Of a stretch of DNA of 60,581 bases, positions 44,676 through 52,983 are shown in pieces. Source of the DNA: Hyphomicrobiales bacterium (GTDB lineage: Bacteria; Pseudomonadota; Alphaproteobacteria; Rhizobiales; Rhizobiaceae); contig UCKS01000003.1 of the NCBI GenBank assembly GCA_900473045.1, forward strand, positions 1 to 60,581, read 5' to 3'. Within the stretch, counting starts at the first letter, position 1, and each line of letters starts with the position of its first letter. The notes beneath the pieces are model-generated. The model was given only the letters and a program-made list of their open reading frames with translations, was not told where the DNA came from and did not search any database. Made by a program: the position numbers and the translations under genes.

Positions 44676-45818
44676 TTACATCCGCAACCCGGGCACCGCC
44701 AGCGGATTGTCCTCCAGCGCCTGCCTGTCCGGCCGGTCGATGCGCGGCTTGCCGGTAAAGGCATCGAAGAGATCGCGCACGAACGCTTCCGGCAGGTCCT
44801 TGGTGATCAGCACCATGCGCGTGCGCCGGTCGGACGGGTCGGGCCATGCGGCCATGCGCTGCGGTGTATGGAACACGGTCTGCACGCCATGCAGGATCAG
44901 CGGCCGGTCGGGATTGTCCGACATCGAGACGATGGCCTTCATCCGCAAAAGCTTTTCGCCGTGGGCGGAGCGCAGCAGATCGACGAACATTTCCAGCGCC
45001 ATCGGATCGATCGGCCGGTCGTGGACGAGGCTGAACGAGCGGATATCGGCACCATGCCGGTTTTCGTCATGATGATGGTGGTCATGGCCACACTTTTCGT
45101 GATCGCAATGGTCGTGGTCGTGATGATGATCATGATCCGCCGCGGCTTCGTCCTGCAGCCAGCGGCCGACATCGGCGATCTTGGTTCCGGGATCGTAGAG
45201 TCCGCAATGAAAGAGTTCCGCCTTGCCCGCCTCGGGCACATCGCCATCGATCATCGGCGCACGGGGGTTAAGCGCCCGCAGCCGCGCCTTCAGCGAGATC
45301 ACCGCATCCGGCGTCGCCAGCGATATCTTGCTGATCACCAGCCGGTCGGCCATCGCCACCTGCTTGACCGCCTCTTCGTGATGATCAAGGGTCGACAGAC
45401 CGTTGGCCGCATCGACGACGGTGACGACACCGTCGAGCCGGTAGCTCTGGGCGATGACAGGATTGCCCATCACCGATTGCAGCACAGGCGCCGGATCGGC
45501 AAGGCCGGTGGTTTCGATGACCACGCGCTTCAGCGGCTTGATCTTGCCGGTCTGCATCCGGTCCATCAGGTCGGCCAGCGTATCGACCAGTTCGCCACGC
45601 ACCGTGCAGCACAGGCAGCCATCCGACAATTCGATAATGCCGTCGCTCGATGCCTCGACCAGCAGATGATCGAGCGAGACATCGCCGAATTCGTTGATGA
45701 TCACGGCGGTGTCTGTCAGATCGGGATCCTTCAGCAGCCGGTTGAGCAGAAAAGTCTTTCCCGCGCCGAGGAAACCGGTGAGGATCGACACCGGCACGGC
45801 GTTCAGCAGAAGGCTCAT
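44676..45818 (-). CDS. CobW/COG0523 family GTP-binding metallochaperone
   Basis: A 380-residue G3E GTPase. Walker A GFLGAGKT is at residues 15-22 and the metal motif CLCC at 68-71. A His-rich linker at about 228-256 (DHDHHHDHDHCDHEKCGHD) precedes the CobW C-terminal domain. Such proteins deliver zinc, cobalt or other metals. The His-rich loop favours zinc storage/transfer, but the gene is not adjacent to cobST (29-32 kb) nor to a visible Zur box. The end is 20 bp from the DUF930 start. Confidence 0.9.
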   Translation of the reverse strand: MSLLLNAVPVSILTGFLGAGKTFLLNRLLKDPDLTDTAVIINEFGDVSLDHLLVEASSDGIIELSDGCLCCTVRGELVDTLADLMDRMQTGKIKPLKRVVIETTGLADPAPVLQSVMGNPVIAQSYRLDGVVTVVDAANGLSTLDHHEEAVKQVAMADRLVISKISLATPDAVISLKARLRALNPRAPMIDGDVPEAGKAELFHCGLYDPGTKIADVGRWLQDEAAADHDHHHDHDHCDHEKCGHDHHHHDENRHGADIRSFSLVHDRPIDPMALEMFVDLLRSAHGEKLLRMKAIVSMSDNPDRPLILHGVQTVFHTPQRMAAWPDPSDRRTRMVLITKDLPEAFVRDLFDAFTGKPRIDRPDRQALEDNPLAVPGLRM

Positions 45819-45846
45819 GGATTTATCCGATCAGTATGCGGAAACT

Positions 45847-46974
45847 TTAGAAAACGGGGCGAGGAACCGGAATCGGCACATTGGCGACATCGCCTTGCGC
45901 GCTCTCCGTCTGATCCTTGCCTTTGACATCTGCCACCTTGTCGGTGCCCGGGATAAGCCCCGCAGCGACGAGATTCAGAGGGCGGTTGATCTCGTGGATA
46001 TAAGGCGACAGCAATTTCTGCCGGCCACCTTCATCACGATTTTCCGAGCGCACCTTGGCTGCCTTCGGATTACAGATTTCCTTGCTGACATCGGCGACCA
46101 TGTCGCGGCTTTCCCCATAGGGCGCGATCTGGCCAAGTCCGGGCTTGCCGGCGCCGCTCGATGTCAGGCCGAGCTGCAGCAACCGCGCCGATTCGTCCGC
46201 CCGGCCGCCGAGGCTGTCGGCACCCAGGACGACGGAAACGACGGCACGCCCGTTGCGTGTCGCAGATGAAACCTGATTGAAACCCGAGGCGCAGATGAAG
46301 CCAGTCTTCATGCCGTCGGCACCATCGAAACGGCCGATCAGCATATTGAAATTGGGATAGTTTTTCTTGCCCGTGGTGAAGCCCTCATAGGCAAAATAGG
46401 CTGCATATTGCGGAAACTCGCGCTTGATCGTGATCGCTAGAACGGCGAGATCGCGGGCAGTCGTGTACTGACCCGGCGCCGGCAGCCCGTTGGGGTTGAC
46501 GAAATGCGAGGACGTCATACCGATCCGCAGCGCCTCGGAATTCATCATGTTGATGAATGCCGGCTCGGAGCCAGCCACGGTCTCGCCGATCGCAACGGCA
46601 ATGTCGTTGGCCGATTTGATCAGCATCATCTTCAATGCGCTGTCGAGCGTCACTGCCTGGCCGGGCTTGTAGAACATCTTGCTCGGCGGCTCGCCGGCGG
46701 CGTTCTTGCTCATCACCACCGGGGTTTCCAGTGTCAGCTGGCCGGATTTCAGCGCCCGGAAGGTCGTATAGGCCGTCATCAGCTTGGTCAGCGACGCCGG
46801 ATACCATTTCTGATAGATTTCCCGCTGCTCATAGACCTTCAGCGAACTGACATCGACAACCAGCTGCGGATTGGCTGCGCTCGGCAAAACGGACGACAGC
46901 AGCGACGCGCAGGCGCCTGTCAGGACTGCGAATAGCTTCAACGCGCCACTCTTGCGAATTCCAGTTATCACCAC
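45847..46974 (-). CDS. D-alanyl-D-alanine carboxypeptidase (penicillin-binding protein)
   Basis: A 375-residue precursor with a signal peptide (ends near LPSAANP). The serine active-site triad is complete: SLTK (S61, K64), SAN (121-123) and KTG (223-225). It belongs to the S11 low-molecular-weight PBPs (DacA/DacF-like) that trim the terminal D-Ala of stem peptides in the periplasm. The C-terminal part is an extension (GRQKLLSPYIHEINRPLN) lacking a clear amphipathic anchor. Confidence 0.93.
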   Translation of the reverse strand: MVITGIRKSGALKLFAVLTGACASLLSSVLPSAANPQLVVDVSSLKVYEQREIYQKWYPASLTKLMTAYTTFRALKSGQLTLETPVVMSKNAAGEPPSKMFYKPGQAVTLDSALKMMLIKSANDIAVAIGETVAGSEPAFINMMNSEALRIGMTSSHFVNPNGLPAPGQYTTARDLAVLAITIKREFPQYAAYFAYEGFTTGKKNYPNFNMLIGRFDGADGMKTGFICASGFNQVSSATRNGRAVVSVVLGADSLGGRADESARLLQLGLTSSGAGKPGLGQIAPYGESRDMVADVSKEICNPKAAKVRSENRDEGGRQKLLSPYIHEINRPLNLVAAGLIPGTDKVADVKGKDQTESAQGDVANVPIPVPRPVF

Positions 46975-47116
46975 GTCAAACCTCGAAATTTCGGGAATTG
47001 CCTCGTATCGTCCGGCTATTTAACCTATATGGCGAGGAGATGGCAAAGACCATTCTTTTGCGCCGATGCCAAATTTCTCGTATCCCATGCCCGCAATGGA
47101 CCCACAGGAAGCCAAA

Positions 47117-48280
47117 ATGCCTATTCTGAACCGCGCAGCAGAACTCCAGACCGAAGTCACGGAATGGCGCCGCCACCTCCATACGAAGCCGGAACTCCTG
47201 TTCGCTGTGGAAAATACGGCAGCTTTCGTCGAAAATAAACTCAAGGAATTTGGCGTTGACGAAATCGTCACCGGCCTCGGCCGCACCGGCGTCGTCGGCC
47301 TGATCAAGGGCAATCTCGGCGAAGGCCGCACCATCGGCATGCGCGCCGACATGGACGCCCTGCCGATGACAGAGACGAGCGGCAAGCCCTGGGCCTCGAC
47401 AACGGCGGGCAAGATGCACGCCTGCGGCCATGACGGCCACACCGCCATGCTTCTGGGCGCTGCGAAATATCTCGCCGAGACACGCAACTTCAAAGGCTCG
47501 GTGGCCGTGATCTTCCAGCCGGCCGAAGAAGGCGGCGCCGGCGGCCACGAGATGGTCAAGGACGGCATGATGGAACGCTTCTCCATCGAGGAAGTCTATG
47601 GCATGCACAATATGCCGGGCATGCCGGTCGGCCAGTTCGGCAGCCGCGTCGGCCCGATCATGGCCTCGACCGATGAATTCAACATCACCATCGATGGCCG
47701 CGGCGGCCACGCCGCCCAGCCGCACAAGACGATCGACCCGATCGTCATCGGCTCGCAGATCGTCAACGCGCTGCAGACCATCGCCTCGCGCTCGGTCGAT
47801 CCGCTGTTCTCGGTCGTCGTTTCGGTGACCAAATTCAATGCCGGCTTTGCCCATAACATCATTCCGGAGCAGGCCCTGCTCGGCGGCACGGTGCGCACGC
47901 TGATGCCGGAAGTCCGCGATCTCGCCGAACAGCGGATCAAGCAGATTTGCGAAGGCCTGGGCGCTGCCTATGGTGCCAAGATCAAGGTCTCCTACGCCCG
48001 CAACTATCCGGTCACGGTCAACCACCGCGAAGAAACCGGCCATGCCCTTTCGGCAGCGGCCAACATCGCCGGCGAAAACCAGGTCTCGGGCGATCTCGAT
48101 CCGATGATGGGCGGCGAGGATTTTTCCTATATGCTGCTGGCTCGTCCGGGCGCCTTCATCTTCATCGGCAATGGCGACACGGCCGGACTGCACAATCCGG
48201 CCTACGACTTCAACGACGAGGCGATCCCGCATGGCATCTCCTACTGGGTGAAGCTCGCCGAAACGCGGCTGGCAGCTTAA
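47117..48280 (+). CDS. M20 family amidohydrolase (hippurate hydrolase/aminoacylase-like)
   Basis: A 387-residue metallopeptidase-fold hydrolase. The metal-binding HACGHDGHTAML is at residues 101-112, EEGGAGGHEMVKDG follows, and the dimerisation domain carries GRGGHAAQPHKTIDPI and HNIIPEQALLGGTVR. Substrates of the group are N-acyl amino acids, hippurate or indole-acetyl amino acids; the exact one is not readable. ATG 47117 has AGGAAG 6 bp before it and gives MPILNRAAELQ, a usual start; 47066 is possible. Confidence 0.9.
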   Translation: MPILNRAAELQTEVTEWRRHLHTKPELLFAVENTAAFVENKLKEFGVDEIVTGLGRTGVVGLIKGNLGEGRTIGMRADMDALPMTETSGKPWASTTAGKMHACGHDGHTAMLLGAAKYLAETRNFKGSVAVIFQPAEEGGAGGHEMVKDGMMERFSIEEVYGMHNMPGMPVGQFGSRVGPIMASTDEFNITIDGRGGHAAQPHKTIDPIVIGSQIVNALQTIASRSVDPLFSVVVSVTKFNAGFAHNIIPEQALLGGTVRTLMPEVRDLAEQRIKQICEGLGAAYGAKIKVSYARNYPVTVNHREETGHALSAAANIAGENQVSGDLDPMMGGEDFSYMLLARPGAFIFIGNGDTAGLHNPAYDFNDEAIPHGISYWVKLAETRLAA

Positions 48281-48312
48281 GCGTCCGCCGGCGTTGAAAG
48301 GGTAGAGATCCG

Positions 48313-48777
48313 ATGCATGAGATAGACAAAATCGACCGGCGGATCCTCAACATCCTGCAGGCGGACGGCCGGATCACCAATCTGGAGCTGGCCGACCGCA
48401 TCGGGCTTTCCCCGACAGCCACCAGCGAGCGGCTACGCCGCTTGCTGAAGGAGGGGTATGTCTCGGGCTTTGGCGCCCGGCTCGATCCACACAAGCTCGG
48501 CTTCGGGCTTCTCGTCTTCATCGAGGTGATGCTCGACAAGACGACGCCCGAGGTGTTCGACAAGTTCGCCGTAGCAGTCAAACAAGCGCCGTCGGTGCTT
48601 GAATGCCATATGGTCGCCGGTGGTTTCGATTATCTCGTCAAGACCCGCTTCGAGGATATGAACGCCTACCGCAACTTCCTCGGCCAGGTACTCTGGACCC
48701 TTCCCGGCGTCAAGGAAACGCGGACCTACGCGGTGATGGAAGAAATCAAGAATGACGGGCCGCTGCCACTGGGCTGA
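48313..48777 (+). CDS. Lrp/AsnC family transcriptional regulator
   Basis: A 154-residue regulator with an N-terminal winged HTH (DKIDRRILNILQADGRITNLELADRIGLSPTATSERLRRL, cited in part: LELADRIGLSPTATSERL at about residues 26-43) and a C-terminal RAM/AsnC effector domain (VLECHMVAGGFDYLVKTRFEDM). It lies 32 bp after the M20 gene and is likely co-transcribed with it; local control of amino-acid use is an inference. Confidence 0.92.
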   Translation: MHEIDKIDRRILNILQADGRITNLELADRIGLSPTATSERLRRLLKEGYVSGFGARLDPHKLGFGLLVFIEVMLDKTTPEVFDKFAVAVKQAPSVLECHMVAGGFDYLVKTRFEDMNAYRNFLGQVLWTLPGVKETRTYAVMEEIKNDGPLPLG

Positions 48778-48952
48778 CGCTCGTCTGTTTCCACAATCGG
48801 CAGCACAACCGAGGCGCCAAGCGCAACAGCGCTGAGTTGCCGCCGTCATCAAATTCCATATTGTGTGCACGTGCGACGATCAGAGATCTGATTCTCGCTC
48901 CAACCTGGGTGATAGCGGGCGCGCAGTTGCGCCGTGCAAGGGAAAGTCGACA

Positions 48953-49804
48953 ATGGCCGCAGCGCACCTGAAACACTGGAACATGTCGTTTGGCGACGGC
49001 CAGCCGCTGGCAGTTATTGCAGGCCTGAATGTCCTGGAGAATCTTGAGCTGGCACTGGACGTGGGGCGGCACCTGAAGGCGATCACGGCCGACCTCGGCT
49101 TGCCTTTCGTGTTCAAGGCCAGCTTCGACAAGGCCAACCGCTCCTCAAACGCCAGTTATCGCGGGCCGGGGTTGAAAGATGGCCTCGCCATGCTTGCGGA
49201 AATCAAGAGAACTCTGAATGTGCCGATCGCCACGGATATTCACGAAATCGACCAGGCAGAGGCGGTTGCCGCCGTTGCCGATCTGGTTCAGATTCCCGCA
49301 TTCCTGTGCCGCCAGACCGATCTGATTGTCGCCGCCGCCATTGCCACAGGCCGCGCGGATGGCCTGCTGCACATCAAGAAGGCCCAGTTCCTTGCTCCCT
49401 GGGACTGCAAGAACATCATCGCCAAGACGCGGGCGGTTGCGCCGCACCTTCAGATCGTTTTGTGCGAACGTGGCAGTTCCTTTGGCTACAACAATCTGAT
49501 CGTCGATATGCTGGGTATTGCCGAAATGCAGCGCCTCGGCGTCCCCGTCACGATTGATGCGACGCATTCCGTGCAATTGCCGGGCGCCGATCCCCGCACC
49601 AATGGCAGCTCGACGGGCGGACGCCGCGAGGGTGTCCCCATCATCGCCAAGGCGGCTGTGGCAGCCGGTGCCAACGGCGTTTTCCTCGAGTTCCATCCCG
49701 ATCCCGACAGGGCGCTTTGCGACGGGCCAAGCTGTCTTCCCCTCGACAGGGCGGCAGGCCTGCTTTCGACCTTGCGCGCGGTCCATCAGGCGGTGCAGTC
49801 TTAA
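48953..49804 (+). CDS. kdsA: 3-deoxy-8-phosphooctulonate synthase, metal-independent type
   Basis: A 283-residue KdsA that condenses PEP and arabinose 5-phosphate into KDO-8-phosphate. Conserved parts: FVFKASFDKANRSS, SYRGPGLKDGL, PAFLCRQTDL, IKKAQFLAPW, TIDATHSVQLPG and HPDPDRALCDGPSCLPLD. The metal-site position is Asn: GLNVLEN, N26, as in the E. coli metal-independent enzyme (GGMNVLES, N26). As I recall, rhizobial KdsA near eno has GPC at this point. It stands alone between an Lrp-type gene and a small secreted protein, with no envelope-polysaccharide genes visible. The ATG at 48953 is chosen; an upstream frame to 48863 is not conserved-looking. Confidence 0.88.
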   Translation: MAAAHLKHWNMSFGDGQPLAVIAGLNVLENLELALDVGRHLKAITADLGLPFVFKASFDKANRSSNASYRGPGLKDGLAMLAEIKRTLNVPIATDIHEIDQAEAVAAVADLVQIPAFLCRQTDLIVAAAIATGRADGLLHIKKAQFLAPWDCKNIIAKTRAVAPHLQIVLCERGSSFGYNNLIVDMLGIAEMQRLGVPVTIDATHSVQLPGADPRTNGSSTGGRREGVPIIAKAAVAAGANGVFLEFHPDPDRALCDGPSCLPLDRAAGLLSTLRAVHQAVQS

Positions 49805-50002
49805 CAAGCGGTGACACGGATAGCCTCGTTGCGGCAACCCTTCCCCTGCGGCTGCAAAATCCGATATCCCGATGAAATCCGGCTGTCTGAACCGGTGACG
49901 ACATACGCCTCGATCACCACAATTTTGGTTCTTTTCAAACGGCACTGATTGCGCATAGGCTGAAATGCAGCTCGATTATCGAGCATTTCTTTGAGGGGTT
50001 AG

Positions 50003-50365
50003 ATGAAAAAGATCGTTTTCGCCGCAGCACTTCTGCTCGCGGCAGCATCCACTGCGCATGCGCAAACCGTCAATGCCGGTAAATATACCGTCGAGGGTAC
50101 CAATCTCGATGGGTCGAGCTATACCGGAACGGCCGAAATAACGCTCGCCAGCGAAACCACCTGCGTGATCGAGTGGGACACGGCAGGCGTCAAATCGACC
50201 GGCGTCTGCATGCTGAACGGCGATGCCTTTGCAGCCGGTTACGTCTTGCAAGACGCGCTGGGGCTGATCGTCTACAAGGTCAACGGCGATGGCACGCTGG
50301 ATGGCAAGTGGACGATTACCGGCAAGGACGGCTCCGGCACGGAAGTGCTGACCGAAGTCAAGTAA
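50003..50365 (+). CDS. Small secreted protein of unknown function
   Basis: A 120-residue precursor with a classic signal peptide (MKKIVFAAALLLAAASTAHA, cleavage before QTVNAG). The mature 100 residues contain repeated beta-strand stretches (KYTVEGTNLDGSSYTGTAEI, GLIVYKVNGDGTLDGKWTIT) and two cysteines (C51 and C70 region) that could form a disulfide. No enzyme motif. GAGGGG lies 5 bp before the ATG. A strong bidirectional terminator follows. Confidence 0.8.
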   Translation: MKKIVFAAALLLAAASTAHAQTVNAGKYTVEGTNLDGSSYTGTAEITLASETTCVIEWDTAGVKSTGVCMLNGDAFAAGYVLQDALGLIVYKVNGDGTLDGKWTITGKDGSGTEVLTEVK

Positions 50366-50388
50366 CCCTTTAACCGGGCTGACGCGAA

Positions 50389-50424
50389 AAAGGGCCGGCG
50401 CCGTAAACGGCGCCGGCCCTTTTG
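50389..50424. terminator. Bidirectional terminator between secreted protein and adh genes
   Basis: A 15-bp perfect stem (50389-50403 with 50408-50422, GGGCCGGCGCCG core) and a TAAA loop, flanked by A's on the left and T's on the right. It serves the plus-strand gene ending at 50365 and the minus-strand gene ending at 50435. Confidence 0.9.
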
Positions 50425-50434
50425 TCTCGATGGA

Positions 50435-51475
50435 TTACAGTGTCGCCATGTCGATGACGAAGCGGTAGCGCACGTCGCTCTTGATGACGCGCTCATAGGC
50501 TTCGTTGACCTGATCCATGCGGATCAGTTCGATCTCCGAGACGATGTTGTGCTCACCGCAGAAATCGAGCATGTCCTGGGTTTCCTTGATCGAACCGATC
50601 ATCGAGCCCGCAATCGAACGGCGGCCCGGAATGAGCGAGAACGCATGCACCGGCACCGGCTTTTCCGGAACACCGAGCAGTACCAGCGTGCCATCCACCT
50701 TGAGCAGCCCGAGATAGGCGTTCCAGTCGATCTCGGCCGAGACCGTGCACAGGATCAGGTCGAACGTGCCTGCCAGTTTCGTGAAGGTTTCGGCATCGGC
50801 GGTCGCATAATAATGATCGGCACCAAGCTTCAGGCCATCTTCCTTCTTCGACAAGGACTGGCTGAGAACGGTGACATCGGCACCCATCGCATGGGCAAGC
50901 TTGACGCCCATATGGCCAAGACCGCCCATACCGACGACTGCGATCTTCTTGCCGGGACCAGCGCCCCAGTTGCGCAGCGGCGAATAGAGGGTGATACCGG
51001 CGCAAAGCAGTGGTGCGGTTGCTTCAAAGGGCAGATTCTCCGGAATGGAGAGGACGTAGCCTTCCTTGACGACGATAAAATCGGAATAGCCGCCCTGGGT
51101 CGGCGTCTTGCCGTCGGCTTCGACGCTGTTATAGGTGCCGACAAGCCCGGGCATGTACTGTTCCAGATCGACATCGCGGCTGGCGCAGGTGGTGCAGCTA
51201 TCGACAAAGCAGCCGACGCCGACCCGGTCGCCGACCTTGAATTTTGATACCTTCGAGCCGACCGCCGTGACGATACCGGCGATCTCGTGGCCGGGAACCA
51301 TCGGGAATGCCGAGTTGCCCCACTCATTGCGGGCCTGATGGATATCCGAATGGCAGATGCCGGAATACTTGATGCTGATGACGACGTCGTCCTCGCGGGG
51401 TTCGCGCCGTTCGAATGTGAAGGGCTGCAGCGGCTTCGACGCATCCGTCGCAGCATATCCTCTTGCCAGGGCCAT
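50435..51475 (-). CDS. NADP-type alcohol/aldehyde dehydrogenase (YahK/CAD-like), degraded structural zinc site
   Basis: A 346-residue medium-chain dehydrogenase of the cinnamyl-alcohol dehydrogenase group. Catalytic zinc ligands C41 and H63-E64 ([19 protein letters not shown]) and the Rossmann [13 protein letters not shown] are intact. The structural zinc lobe is not: the usual four cysteines become C94, C97, R100 and M108 ([16 protein letters not shown]). It probably reduces aldehydes with NADPH. It is divergent from an AraC-type regulator with 21-bp phased repeats in between. Confidence 0.9.
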   Translation of the reverse strand: MALARGYAATDASKPLQPFTFERREPREDDVVISIKYSGICHSDIHQARNEWGNSAFPMVPGHEIAGIVTAVGSKVSKFKVGDRVGVGCFVDSCTTCASRDVDLEQYMPGLVGTYNSVEADGKTPTQGGYSDFIVVKEGYVLSIPENLPFEATAPLLCAGITLYSPLRNWGAGPGKKIAVVGMGGLGHMGVKLAHAMGADVTVLSQSLSKKEDGLKLGADHYYATADAETFTKLAGTFDLILCTVSAEIDWNAYLGLLKVDGTLVLLGVPEKPVPVHAFSLIPGRRSIAGSMIGSIKETQDMLDFCGEHNIVSEIELIRMDQVNEAYERVIKSDVRYRFVIDMATL

Positions 51476-51576
51476 GGGTCACTCCTTTATCTGATGAAGC
51501 GGGGATTGTGATGGAAGCACAGATCGCCTCTCCCCGATAGCATACTGGCAGATCACACCGGCGGAACGTTAGAGCA

Positions 51577-51629
51577 ATCCTGCAAGATTATTGTACGATC
51601 CTGCAAAATACGGATCCGAGGTTTTGCAG
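51577..51629. promoter_or_regulatory. Phased TGCAA repeats, candidate AraC operator
   Basis: ATCCTGCAA occurs at 51577-51585 and again at 51598-51606, exactly 21 bp apart. CTGCAAAA at 51601-51608 is inverted as TTTTGCAG at 51622-51629. Two-turn spacing of direct repeats is typical for AraC-family operators. They lie between the divergent adh and araC starts. Confidence 0.5.
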
Positions 51630-51696
51630 ATAACCGCGGAGCGACTAACTTCCGATATGCGCGACAAAATCTAAATAGCTGGAAAGACTTTTGATT

Positions 51697-52632
51697 ATGA
51701 CAGCTTCACGAACCCCACGCAGTCAGGAACTGATTGATCTTATTGCCCGTTTCGCCAAGGAAGATGGCGACCATCCAACGGCCATTCCGGGCGTCAGCGT
51801 TCACCGGCGCTCAGGAACCGGCACGAAATCCTGCGGTGCCTACAAGCCGAGCCTGGCGCTGATTGCCCAGGGTGCAAAACAGGTAGTGCTCGGCGACGAC
51901 ATTTACCGCTATGGCGGCGCCGATTATCTGCTGACTTCGATCGACCTGCCGGTCACCACGCAGATTGTCGAAGCGTCAGAGGAAAAACCCTATCTGAGCG
52001 TGACGTTCGGCATCGACACCACGCGTATTGCTTCGCTTCTCGAACGCGCTGGCGGCGGCGTACCTGCATCCACGGCACGCGGCATGACCGTCAGTTCGGT
52101 GACAGCAGAATTGGAAGACGCAGCTATACGGCTCCTCAAGCTGCTGGACCGGCCGGACGACATCCCGGCTCTGCTGCCGCTGATCGAACAGGAGATCATC
52201 TACCGGCTCCTGACGGGCCCGCAGAGCGCCCGCCTGCGCCAGATGGCGGTGACCGAAAGCCAGTCGCACCAGATCAGCCGCGCCTGCGTCTGGCTGAAGG
52301 AGCATTACGCCCTGCCCCTGAAGATCGAGGATCTGGCCAGCCGTGTCAGCATGAGCGTCTCGTCGCTGCACCATCATTTCAAGGCGATCACCGCCATGAG
52401 CCCGATGCAGTATCAAAAACAGCTGCGGCTGCAGGAAGCCCGCCGGCTGATGCTGGAAGATATGCTGGATGCAGGCTCTGCCGGCCATCAGGTCGGCTAT
52501 GAAAGCCAGTCGCAGTTCAGCCGCGAATATGCCCGCCAGTTCGGTGAACCGCCACTGCGCGACGTCGGCCGTGTCCGGCGCAGCCTGATGGACCGGCTGA
52601 CCAGTGGCATGGAAATACTCAGTGAAGGATGA
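51697..52632 (+). CDS. AraC family transcriptional regulator (AraC_N type)
   Basis: A 311-residue regulator. The N-terminal AraC_N cupin-like domain (SVHRRSGTGTKSCGAYKPSLALIAQGAKQVVLG, cited in part: PSLALIAQGAKQVVLG) and YLLTSIDLPVTTQI are typical of the group near YahK/Adh genes. The C-terminal two HTHs are IEDLASRVSMSVSSLHHHFK and GHQVGYESQSQFSREYARQF. Start at ATG 51697, with GGAAAG 9 bp upstream; a TTG six bases earlier is in frame. Likely regulates the divergent dehydrogenase. Confidence 0.9.
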   Translation: MTASRTPRSQELIDLIARFAKEDGDHPTAIPGVSVHRRSGTGTKSCGAYKPSLALIAQGAKQVVLGDDIYRYGGADYLLTSIDLPVTTQIVEASEEKPYLSVTFGIDTTRIASLLERAGGGVPASTARGMTVSSVTAELEDAAIRLLKLLDRPDDIPALLPLIEQEIIYRLLTGPQSARLRQMAVTESQSHQISRACVWLKEHYALPLKIEDLASRVSMSVSSLHHHFKAITAMSPMQYQKQLRLQEARRLMLEDMLDAGSAGHQVGYESQSQFSREYARQFGEPPLRDVGRVRRSLMDRLTSGMEILSEG

Positions 52633-52696
52633 GCGGAAAACCGATCGCTAATATTCCGACCGGCTTCGTGATAGACTGGCAGGAAGGAGAATCACC

Positions 52697-52921
52697 ATGA
52701 TGCCAGTCACCGTACGCCTGAGCTCCTGGCGCGAGGGGCGGCTCCTGCGGGAACCGGTTCTGCTGACGGCGATGGGCTTGCGCCAAACACTGCTTGTAGC
52801 GCTCGACCATGACGAAGCGAGAGTGAATTTCGTCTGCCGCCAGGTGGAGGAAACAGGCACCTACGAACTCTGCGATCTCAACGAATCCACCACCACGATC
52901 GAGAAAATCCTGCAGTCCTGA
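52697..52921 (+). CDS. Hypothetical small protein
   Basis: A 74-residue soluble protein I do not recognise. It starts MMPVTVRLSSWREGRLLREP and ends DLNESTTTIEKILQS. GAAGGAG lies 6 bp before the ATG, which supports translation. No membrane segment or metal motif. It stands between the AraC gene and the convergent OGT-like gene. It resembles DUF982-type small proteins only loosely. Confidence 0.6.
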   Translation: MMPVTVRLSSWREGRLLREPVLLTAMGLRQTLLVALDHDEARVNFVCRQVEETGTYELCDLNESTTTIEKILQS

Positions 52922-52983
52922 GCATCAGGTCATGGATAGGGATCGCGGCCGAAAAAGCGGGCAGCGGCCGGTCTGTCGCAGAC

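Noticed and set aside
52697..52921. DUF982 assignment of the 74-residue protein
   Set aside because: The conserved Trp/Pro and C-terminal AL-rich pattern of DUF982 are not convincingly present.
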